From Rotaria sp. Silwood1 (taxonomy: Eukaryota; Rotifera; Eurotatoria; Philodinida; Philodinidae): a DNA stretch of 64,000 bases. The notes beneath the pieces are model-generated. The model was not told the origin of the DNA. It saw only the letters and a list, made by a program, of their open reading frames with translations, and made no database searches. The stretch lies in NCBI GenBank assembly GCA_905250075.1, contig CAJNOP010000094.1, positions 356,987 to 420,986 of the forward strand. The letters run 5' to 3'. This document shows positions 1-10,500 of this stretch, in pieces. Made by a program: the position numbers and the translations under genes. Within the stretch, counting starts at the first letter, position 1. Each line of letters begins with the position of its first letter.

Positions 1-2200
1 GGACTGTATCAAAACGGGGTACCAGTCAAATTTGTAACCCCCAATTGTATCAGGCAGAAAAACTTCATTATTTGATAACTGATAGTTCAAGTTCCATCAG
101 TATGCAAAAAATGTACAAAGTAATATTAAACGCAATAATAATCGGTAAGTATTATTAAATGAAACTAATGCATGAAAATAATACATGTTTTCCGATTATG
201 ATCCAAATAAAGATAAGTAGTTGCGAAGCATAAAACTTGTAGCCAATCAATGCACAACAATAAGACTTTCCGAGTTATAATTTTTAAACATTGATTAGGC
301 GACTGGGTTATATAACTATCCAACACAATTTAAAGATCCAATGTGTATTTTTTTCTCTGCTAAAAAATAATTCCATTGTCACCGTACTCTTCATTGCAAT
401 CATACCTTGGAAAAAAAAAATCCTTTACAATATTCAATGAATATATTTGAGTTTATAAACTACTATGTACTGTCAATATATGTTCCGTGATAAAAAAAAA
501 AAAGAAGACATTAGTTGTATTGTTCCACAGTGCATGTGGAGGGAATGAATAACAAACAAATTAAAACTTACTTCCTGAAATATTAAATGACGGAAATAAT
601 GGTAACATATGTGAATAAAACATACACAAGAGAAAGAAAAGTGTTTCCTAGATAAATATATGAACAGGATGTTATTTTTCTATATTGTGAGAAAATTGCC
701 CACAAGCATTATTAAAAAATCATTATAGTCGTACATTTATTATTTGCACACAAACAAACATCAAAAAAGAATTTACTAGAAATCTGTGCTATTACAAATT
801 AAATCACATGTTACATTATCATTGAATATAAAAGATGAGAACATTAGATAATTCATCAATATTTTAGTCATAGAGACCAGAAATGAAATTGATGGTATTA
901 ACAAATCACGAAAGACGTACATTTGCTGTAAATTTATTTTTCCTTTTTTTTACCAAGAGAGATTCTTATATTATAAGGGATCTTCGATTGATTTATGAAA
1001 AAAACTAAAATACATAGAAATATTTGGTGGATTGATTGATTAACTATCATCCGATCTATGAGAATATTGTTTTCAAAGTCTTATAGATCTTGATAGATAT
1101 GCTTAAATTTCTTCTTCATCTGATATGGAATTGTGAAAAACGTGTATTTTTATTTTTGTGAGAATTTTAAGAAACAATACTTTTAGTCCATCTTTGAAGA
1201 CTCATTTCAAACGTCTGTAATCAATCGAAGAATCTTTTCTTATTAAGTAATGATATGAAGTCATTTTAATGAAGTGAACATAAACAACAGAACTACATCA
1301 ATGTATGTCTGATAAGTATCGATATTATTTTACGATAGCACATAAGAAAAATGAATGAATGGTATTAAAAGTCCACATTTAAATGCTAACAAGTTTTTTC
1401 AGAGAGTAAGTTACAGTTTTCGACAATTAACGCTTCCATTGAGAAAGACAAGAAGAACATTGAAAGCGAAAAAAAACCATTTGGTAAAGTATAAAATTAT
1501 AAATTCACATTTGTTTTTTTTTTATGGCATGACTCTTGATATGAAACAGATATGAACTGTTTCAATCAACTCTTATCAAAAGATAGTAAACGCTTATCGT
1601 ACAAACAAATGGTCAATAAAAAGTCTCAGAAGCAATCGAATGTTTTGGACACTTCGAATTGCTAGATAATGCATAAATAATGATGGCATCAGTATTTTTC
1701 TAATATCTCATTCCGTTTTTATCAATTTCGATTTAATTAAAGCTTATCTCCTCTTTTTTTTTATATGCAATAAGTTTTCATCAATAATTATCAAATTGTA
1801 ATATAGTCAGTCGATACACTGAGGCCATATAAACTATAGAAATCTATGGACTATGAATAGGTGTGCAATAAAATAGTGACTGATGCGCTCTATTTACTTT
1901 CGTTTGGTCATCGTTTACTGCATAGAAAAAAAAAATGTCAATTTTTTTATTTAATCACTAGTTATTCACTAATAGTGAATAAATGATATTCAATATTTGT
2001 CCAACTTTTATCAATACAATCATATGTGTCAACTGGTTCAAAGAGAACTTTGAAGCATAATTTTTTATGAGATTTTTTATTATTTTATTACCAGATATGA
2101 TGTGTTAAAACTGATAAAATTGTTAATTATATTAATAGACGGAAAAAGAAAATTCTAGCATAAAGCAACTACACACATATAAATAAGAATACAACCAATA
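1..2200. other. AT-rich intergenic sequence
   Basis: No convincing gene was seen on either strand. The sequence is AT-rich with short A/T homopolymers, and the open frames are short and without recognisable protein features. The right part is the 3' flank of the CIBAR1 gene on the minus strand. Confidence 0.6.
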
Positions 2201-3425
2201 TTAATCATCTGAGTCTGAATCAGAATATGATTCAGCAACAGTTTGTTTGGTTGTTTTGTTTTTATTTGTAGCACTAGTCGTTGCTCCATGTTTTGATGAA
2301 TAATCATTTGTCGAAGTTGAACTATGAAGACCACCTCGTGTTGAATGTGGTTTTCGATATTCATCGTCTTCGAATGATCCACCACGACGACCACGACTAT
2401 CTGCTGGTAAACTATGAGTTGAACCTAATTCATCAGTACGACGATGATCTGTTAATGCACCTGTAGAACCTGCATATTGACCAACAAGAGAACCTATTGT
2501 TGTTGTTCTCGGATTATTGATTGCCGTTTCACTAACACTTCGTTGAGACGGATGAAGACGATGAAATGGTGCAGCTGTACGAAACTCCTTAAAAATGACA
2601 ATGTTATTTAACAAAAAAAAAAAAAAAACACCCATTCCATATATTTACTTCTAAATCATGAGCAATATCAATATTTAATAATTGCTGATGAGCATATGTG
2701 TACATTTCCATAGCACGAGCATGAAAAGCCAAATTAATTAATGTAAAATCTGTTAAATATTTTTTAATATCAGTTAATTTCATTTGTTCAAATTTATCAA
2801 TTTCATCTTGAACAACATTATCTGCACGTGATGCTTCTGTTTGTGCATATTCAGCAGTAACTTGCAGAGCAGCAATAGCATCACGATTTCCTGGATTACG
2901 ATTTGTTGCTTGTTGTAATTTACGTTGTCGTTGAACACCTTTATCTCGTGCACTAATAGCTTTTTGTACGGCTTGCTATTAAAAATTTTAAAATACAAAA
3001 AAATCAATTTTGTTTGAAAAAATTTTTTTGATTCATACTCGTTTAAGTTTCAATACTTCACCATATTTAGCAAGTGGTTCAAGTATTTGATTTTCAATTC
3101 TTGTAATCTATAAATAAAATAAAATTAAAAAAAAAAAGTGAAAAATTTTATTCTGTAATAAATTTTAACATACAAGTGTATGACGATAATCTTCAACTGC
3201 TGATAAATAACTTGCATATTGTTGAAGACTTTGTCTTAAAGATGTGTTTATACGTTCACGATCAGCAAATTCAAACATATTTTGAACGAATTCATCATTA
3301 CAATCACGTAATCGTGCTTCTTTACGACAAACTTTTCCAAATTGTAAACATATACTACCTAAATATTTTTCCGTTTGATTGATACGATCTAATACGAATT
3401 TCGTATTATTTGGATCACTATTCAT
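2201..3425 (-). CDS. CIBAR1: CIBAR1/FAM92-type BAR-domain protein
   Basis: This is a four-exon gene: 3174-3425, 3039-3107, 2649-2975 and 2201-2587. Every junction is GT-AG with consistent phase, giving about 344 residues. Residues 1 to about 215 match the FAM92/CIBAR BAR-like helical domain: an N-terminal segment with KYLGSIC and ARLRD, then LEPLAKYGEVLKLKR, then the long helix ending in AMEMYTYAHQQLLNIDIAHDLE. The C-terminal 128 residues are polar and low in complexity and end in an acidic Ser-Asp tail, as in the family. Known family members bind membranes and act with CBY1 at the base of cilia. An alternative start is possible: a 14-nt exon (3487-3500, MYHDR) spliced to 3417 is also in phase and would replace the first few residues. 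Family identity is confident. The ciliary role is inherited from the family. Confidence 0.85.
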
Positions 3426-4185
3426 AAGATCAAATTATTATTATTATTTCATAACAAAATAAAATGTTAATTTTAAGTTTATTTACCGATCATGATACAT
3501 GCTGTTAGTTTGCTACTGAAAGATGAAATAAATGCAAAAAAAAAGGGGATATGCCATGTATGTTTATGTAGTCATTAGAATTACTAAGCAACAATTGAAT
3601 AGATGTCACTTAATATTAAAAAAAATAGTTTGTAGATTATTAACTTTAGAAAATACTATTATTTAAATTAAATAATATTGATAAGAAAATTTTGAATATT
3701 TTGAAATAAAGATGATCTTTTGTTGTAACTAAGAAACCAGAGGTTATGATTATTATCACGTAAAAAGAAAGAAAGATAAAATTACGTATGAAAGAGATCT
3801 CTCGAATGAATTGGACGTCTTTTTTTAAATAGGATCATGATTTGAAGAAGAAAAAAGCTATTGAAATATTTTAAGTTAATTGATACTTTTAATTAAAAAT
3901 CAGATATCAAAACGGATCCATTTTTCATAAACAAAATTCAGCATTTCGAAAATGTAGTTAGCTTATAGTGAAATCATACATGTGCATTTTTTTTTTGATG
4001 ACAGAACTCAAACTTGGAAAATATTTCAAAGTATATCATCAATAATGAACGTTCTCTGACATAAATTTGTATAGAAATAAAAGGTGATACCTTGCATGTC
4101 TAACATTAGGAAATACTTCATAAAAATTCATTAGATATTAATTTGAAGTTTCCAGCAAGTTTTATTTTATTTTTTTATTTCAGCT
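3426..4185. other. Intergenic region between divergent CIBAR1 and F-box genes
   Basis: This stretch of about 760 bp separates two divergently transcribed genes, so it should hold both promoters. It contains the possible short first exon of CIBAR1 (3487-3500) and, at 4165-4183, a pyrimidine tract ending in AG just before the F-box ATG. No recognisable core promoter motif stands out in the AT-rich background. Confidence 0.5.
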
Positions 4186-5859
4186 ATGTTTGTAACTTTG
4201 TTTATTGATCTGCCTGATCTTGTTATTCTTGATATTCTTCGTTATATTTCGCCTTTTGATGCAATTCAAGCATTTTATAATATTGATAATAATACTGAAC
4301 GAATCTTAAATCTTTTAATTGAAGGTCAATGTTTTTCAACTATTCATCATTTTCGTTTATCTTTATTTAATTTTGTTTGTGATTATATTGTACCACGTAT
4401 TGGTAGTAAACTTTCTCATTTAACTCTTTATGATCATCAACTTGCATTAGCTCATAAAAAACAAATTCTTTCCTATTTATCAAATATTTTATCACTTCAT
4501 TTAATAAATATAGTTGAAATAATAGAAAATGATAATCATCTTTCATATTTTTTACATAAACAATTAAAAAGCCTTACGATTAAATTTCTTAGTGAACATC
4601 AAATCGAAGCTCAAGCTTATATATGTGAACAATTTATATTTAATAAAAAATCTGAAAATTTAATTCATTGTTATTTATTAAATGATTATGGTATACAACT
4701 TCAACATTTAACTTTATTTCCAAATTATTCTATTGAAAAAATGACAATACAACTAAAACAATTATCAGATTTACATGTACTATTTGATCATTTATTAAAT
4801 GTAAAAATTTTAAATGTTGAACTTTGTCGATGGACTATCGAAGATATTAAATATGATTATACAAAATTACCAAAAAAACTTTCTCATTTAATTGAATTTT
4901 CTCTTAAAAGTGAACATGTATTAAGTTTCAGTCAAATGATGACGATTATTCGTTATCTTATTCATTTAAAAAAACTTTCATTTATTTATCGAAATTATGA
5001 TGAACATGGTATTGATATAAATCAATTTGAATTAACATTGAATTATCTTAAAAATTTAACACAAATTCATTTTATTATTAAATTTATTTATTTTAATCTT
5101 AATCCAAAATTAACTTTTGAAAATAATATTCAATTTAAACAACAATGGAATGTACATACATATAAGAATTCATCATCTAAAAATTATCTTGCATATACAC
5201 AACCATTTATGAATCGAACATATTCAGTTTCAAGTGATGCTCTACTTGAAGATAGTTCTATAGATTTTCCATTAATAACTAATTTAAGTTTAACGACACA
5301 TACAAAACAACTTTCTTTGTTACCTATTATACGTTTATTGAATAGAAATTTTCCATCAATTACTCATCTTCATATTGTGGATTCATTTGGCATTGAAGAT
5401 AATAATAATTACGATTTTAAATTGCCTAAAGTTCATTCATTTAATGCATCTGAATTAAAAATATCAAATTTATTTCAAATTTTTTTACAATCAATGCCTA
5501 ATTTAATTCATCTCCATATAAATTCGAATGTTTTAATAGCTTGTAATATGAAATTATTATTAGCAAACAATAAAATCAAATATCTCGAATTAATAACGAA
5601 TAATTTAGATCAAATTAATAATATTTTACTTCATTTTTCATCTTTGGAACACTTAGTAATCAATAGTAAGAAACAATCAAATCAATATACACGAAAATAT
5701 TTTCAAATTGTTTTCGATTGGTTTCATATATGCTCTCAATTGTATATAATTCATGTTCAAGCACATAAACTATCTGATTTGTTTTATTTAGTTCCTATGA
5801 AAAATGATGAAACTATGCATGTACAATATTCGAGTGAAATGCTTACTATATGGAAATGA
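4186..5859 (+). CDS. F-box protein with LRR-like repeats
   Basis: This is a single-exon gene of 557 residues. Residues 8-35 (DLPDLVILDILRYISPFDAI...) fit an F-box, the SKP1-binding module that recruits substrates to SCF ubiquitin ligases. The rest is Leu/Ile/Asn-rich, with irregular repeated segments such as LSHLTLYDH, LKSLTIKF, LQHLTLFPN, VKILNVELC and LTNLSLTTH. This is the layout of a degenerate leucine-rich repeat receptor domain. A strong splice-acceptor sequence ends two bases before the ATG, so a 5' UTR intron or an upstream coding exon is likely. Such intronless F-box/LRR-like genes are abundant in bdelloid genomes, so no one-to-one ortholog is proposed. Coding potential is clear over the whole frame. 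Substrate and partners are unknown. Confidence 0.75.
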   Translation: MFVTLFIDLPDLVILDILRYISPFDAIQAFYNIDNNTERILNLLIEGQCFSTIHHFRLSLFNFVCDYIVPRIGSKLSHLTLYDHQLALAHKKQILSYLSNILSLHLINIVEIIENDNHLSYFLHKQLKSLTIKFLSEHQIEAQAYICEQFIFNKKSENLIHCYLLNDYGIQLQHLTLFPNYSIEKMTIQLKQLSDLHVLFDHLLNVKILNVELCRWTIEDIKYDYTKLPKKLSHLIEFSLKSEHVLSFSQMMTIIRYLIHLKKLSFIYRNYDEHGIDINQFELTLNYLKNLTQIHFIIKFIYFNLNPKLTFENNIQFKQQWNVHTYKNSSSKNYLAYTQPFMNRTYSVSSDALLEDSSIDFPLITNLSLTTHTKQLSLLPIIRLLNRNFPSITHLHIVDSFGIEDNNNYDFKLPKVHSFNASELKISNLFQIFLQSMPNLIHLHINSNVLIACNMKLLLANNKIKYLELITNNLDQINNILLHFSSLEHLVINSKKQSNQYTRKYFQIVFDWFHICSQLYIIHVQAHKLSDLFYLVPMKNDETMHVQYSSEMLTIWK

Positions 5860-7513
5860 TTTTTTTTTTAAAAGTAGTATAGATATACAGAATGTATTAT
5901 AAAAAAAGAGTTATTTCACAATTTTTTATATCAATACGATCACTAGAACGGTGTCATTTATAGTTTGATAGTTTTTTCATGACAGAATCTCGCTCGATGT
6001 TGATAGAGTACAGCTCAATTTGTTGTATTTGTTTGTAAGATGAAAATTGATTATATATTATTATATATAGCTCTGTTTAATAAAAAAAAGTCCATTGAAC
6101 ATTATAAAATATTGGTAGTTATTTAATCCTTTGGGGATGGGAGGCACATACGTGTGCTTTGACTCTAATTCAATCAGTATTTGACCTAAGCAAATATCTA
6201 ACGAGACTCTAATGGCAGAAATGACAGTGTAGATCATAGATTTATTATTTCTGATGCGAGTGTGGGTGTGGTTGGATGTGGCTCTGGCTCCGGCTGTAGG
6301 TGTGGGTGTAGAGTGCGGGTGTTCTTCTTTTTGCATTCACGCCCACGCCCAAGCCCAAACTTACTCCTGCATTCACACATCTACACTCTACACCCACACC
6401 CTATATTTGCAAATAAATGCCTTGTTAAGTATTTCAAAAAGTTTCATTTCTTTTCGACTACAGTAACCCCGTCCCCAAAGGGTTAATACAGTACAACTTT
6501 TAAAATAGGATGAAACAAGTGGCAATCAGCATTCGATCATTGCCTGAGGTTGTTGATGTCTACGTTTAGTTACTCATATTCCACTTAAGTTTCATAATCA
6601 ATGAACTATGCGATTTTCGGTTATTGGGAGCATTATTTGACGTTCTGTTTTTTTTTCAAAATTGTCTAGATGAAATAGAAAACATTTTCTACAAGATTTT
6701 ATCATTGTTGGCTTATATATTTCTTCTATATTTAATCTAATTATGTATGATCATTAGTACAGTTATGTGTTAATTGCTAAGCTTATCGCATACTATAAAT
6801 ATTGACATAAAAAATATTCATTCGATCTTCAATATAAATCAATATCATCCTAGAATATGATATTGTTCAATCCACATTCACAACGTAGTATTTACTAAGT
6901 ACTCCGATAGATATTTGGAATAACAGTTATCAATATTTAGTTTTTAATAATAAAACATATACAAAAGTAATATTTCGGTTTACTTTATAATTATTCTTGT
7001 TACATAGCTTCAAGTTATTAATTTCATCAACGTATAAAAGTAAAAGAACAAGTATTACATCAACACAAAAATTAGATGTATAAAGTCAAATGAATATTGA
7101 ATTAAGCATTTAGACACTATCAACAAAAAAAGTAATTGAATAATCAACCAAGAACTTCGTTTGTCTTTTCTTTTTTTCTTTTTGAACAATGATCTCTCAT
7201 TTAGCATGAGAATTTGATGAATAAATAGCATTATAATCTTTCTTTTCAACATTTATTTATAAAGAAATAAAAGCAAAAAAAAAAAAACAAACTATAGCAG
7301 GCAGAAACTCATGCAACCTTTCTTTTTTTAAAATATACCTGAAATTAAAAAACTAAGAATAGAAGAATAATAAAAAAAAAGAAAAAAAACTAATTTTTAT
7401 CACGATCAATATTAGTGGTCACAAAACACGCGTGCAAATTTAGTTATCTAAGTGAAAAATAATGTCTCTGTTTCATTGATTTGTATATGTCTCTTCTATT
7501 CACAACGATCATG
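5860..7513. other. Intergenic sequence containing a MITE
   Basis: This is the convergent 3' space between the F-box gene (+) and SPATA18 (-). Apart from the piggyBac-like element at 6127-6482 it is AT-rich sequence with no supported gene. The open frames at 6061-6486 lie within the element and are low-complexity. Confidence 0.6.
6127..6482. mobile_element. piggyBac-like MITE with TTAA target sites
   Basis: The 356-bp element is bounded on both sides by TTAA (6123-6126 and 6483-6486). Its ends form an imperfect inverted repeat: the right end read inward is CCCTTTGGGGACGGGG and the left end is TCCTTTGGGGATGGGA, 13 of 16 identical. TTAA duplications and a terminal CCCT are hallmarks of piggyBac transposons. 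No transposase is present, so it is non-autonomous. Inside, a perfect 17-bp inverted repeat (6299-6315 and 6384-6400) and G-rich then C-rich stretches with TGTGGG-like motifs make a large potential hairpin. Confidence 0.75.
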
Positions 7514-7560
7514 TTAGTAATAACCTAGAAAAAAACAAAAAATTCAATAAAATAATCTAT

Positions 7561-10500
7561 TTAAGGAAAAATTATTTCATGCTTACGATAAAGGGATGAA
7601 TATATCACCGGACTGGTCGCACGTGATCGACATACCGGACTAATCGATCGGCTTCGAACAGGGCACGAATAACCTCGACAAATTGGACTTGTTGCTCGAG
7701 AACGACTCTATATTTATTAATTAAATAAAATCAGTTTTTTTTGTTCTTTTCATAATTTAATATACATACCAATGAAGCGCCCCGTTTTGTACACGCTTCG
7801 CCCTACAAAAGATAACAAAATAAATGTCATAGTTGGTTAGTTTCTTTTTTTTTGTTTTGTTTTTTTATGATAAATTAAATTAAGAAAAAAATTTACCTTA
7901 ACAATAACTCGTGAACCTTGCATTAATGCTGGCCATATATGATGATCAACCAGTGGTGCTGAATATTCCGAATCGTAGCTGCGTCGATATCTTGATTAAA
8001 TAAAGATAGCAAAAAAATGATTTTTTTTTTTTATTTTATTCAATAAATTTTTACTGACTTAGTTTCATCAAATACTTCAGCGTCACTTGCAAATGCAACA
8101 TCTAATGGATAAACAAGACATGCCATATGCCAAGCAATACGACATGCTTCTCGTATATATGTATGAACCAAAGAATAAGTTACACCAAGTGGTAGACTTA
8201 ATCGAGGATTACGATGTAAATTATCAATTACTTCCTATATCATAAAGTATTTTTTTTTTGTAAATAAAATTAAATTAAAAAAGAACAGTTTTATTACCGA
8301 TATAATATTTGTTACTTCAAAATAATCGAGATTTCGATTAATATAATCTTGAACAGCATCTTCAAGTGACTCAGTAGCTGAAACTGTAATAGCTAATTGA
8401 GAACGAACGCGTAATTTCCATTCAATAAAACGACGTTTTGATACTGAAAAAGCTTCCTAAAAATATATTTAATTAAAATTTAAGTTTTTTTTTACTAAAC
8501 AAAAATATGTTGGTTTTATTACTTGAATTATATTAAAACATATACGTTGATTCATTTCATAATCATCGGATACTCGTCGAAGTATATCCATAGCGTCAAG
8601 ACGTTCTCGTCCATATAAATCATTAAAACGTTTAATTAATGTATTTTCACGAATTTTTTGTAAAGAATCATCCGATGATAATGATAATAATGAACGTGTT
8701 GGTGACAATGAACGTATTGGTGACAATGAACGTCGTCGTACATAACTTTAAAAAAGTCTCTCATAACAAACCGATATGTTTTTTTTTTTTTGAGAAATGT
8801 TTTACCTAGGAACCGGCGAAAGAGATCGCGCTCGTGAACGTCTCTGAGCAAATTCAATATCATCACGTAGACGACGAATTTCTCGTTCGTATTCATCAAC
8901 TAAAATTGATCGTGGTTTATAACGTTCGAGTGAAAGTCGAAATTCAGTATCACTTAATCTATCATGAAAAAAAAGTTTTATTTTTATCTTACTTTATGAA
9001 AATATATTTACCGTGCTCGTAAATTGGCCAATTCAGTTTCGGTAAAAATCTTTTCATCTGTTGCTTTAAATCGTTCATCAATAAGTTCAGCTCGTGTTTG
9101 TTCGAGTCTAAAGAAAAAATGACTCTTTTTTGGTAAAAAGCTTAAGAAAAATCATTTAATCTCATGTACTCGGCTTCAAGCCGAGCATTGTCAACATTGG
9201 CATGACGTAAATCAAGTTCAAGTCCACTTAAGTTTCTTTCATATTCATTAGCCAATGATTGAAATTCAGCATCTGTATGAAGATGTGAATATGGATAACG
9301 CCACCAAGCCAATGGACATAAATCTGAACCGGTATTGCTTAATAAACCATTGAGATAGGATGCTTCAAGGCTAAGAAATGGTAACAAGCGTGCCTTGATT
9401 GTCGATGCTCCACCATAGACACCGCCTATTAGATGAGGGATAATGGTAGAGTAATAGGAAAAAAACAAGATATGAAAACTCAAATGAGTGTCTTAAAATA
9501 AAGAAATGTTTGGTGTTATTCCCCGCCGACAGAAGCTGATATCACCTGGTGCTTGTAGTTCAGAGCAAATCAAACAATGCACAAAGTATATCAGCCATTT
9601 CGCGCAAGATTTCTATGTGTGTGTGTGTGTGTGTTGTATGTGTATGATTATTATGTGTAAGAAAAAGAAGATAAAAATGGAATGAACGTTTCCATCTTAC
9701 TCAATTGTCGCGCTCGGAGAAACCGCGCGAGTGAGCGACTGAACGAGAGAAAGAGCGAGCACATAATAGTAAAAAATAAGGAGAGAAGGAGAAAGATAGA
9801 AAAAAAAAAGTCTGACACCCGGAAGAAAGCATTTCCATTTGACGACGATGCGAAAAAAAAAAATGAGACCGACTTCTTTCTCCTTTTTTCCCTCTCTCTC
9901 TCTCCCTCTCTCTCTCTCTCTTTTTTCCTCTTTTGCACATCATGCACGATGGTTGAACAATCATGATGAGATTTTTTTCTTGTCATGGCGCAGCTCGATC
10001 GAGCTTTTGCGAGTTTCAATTAGAAAGACAAGAGTAGCGGCAAGACAAGAAAAAGAAAAATATAAGATGAGAAGGGAAGACAAAAAAAAAGATGTTCTCA
10101 ACTTGAGAAAATTGCTCGTCACATAGAAAAGAAAAGAGAATATGCTCACAAGAACGGAAAATCGAATACTTTTTTCTTTAATATCTTTTTTCTACTATAT
10201 TCTATTTATATAGTTCACTTTATTATTAGATGCCTGTTTCAAGGTGAATCTTCTATTAAAGGATGTAGCAAATAAATCTATCATTATTAAATTCTTTTAT
10301 TTGTTTCTTTCTAGCCTAAACCTGATGAATAATTATATCTACCTTATATTCAATATTGCTCACATAACAAAGAAAGATTCAGTCGGGACGTCTGCTTGAG
10401 CGCGCTCGTCAGGATTGTGTTATATGTGTGTGTGTCAAAAAAAGAAAAAAAAAGAAGAATAAGGCTCTTGCCACTGCCATAACCACTACAACTACTATTA

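Noticed and set aside
6061..6486. Open frames across the MITE
   Set aside because: They are translations of the inverted G-rich/C-rich arms and have no independent support as genes.
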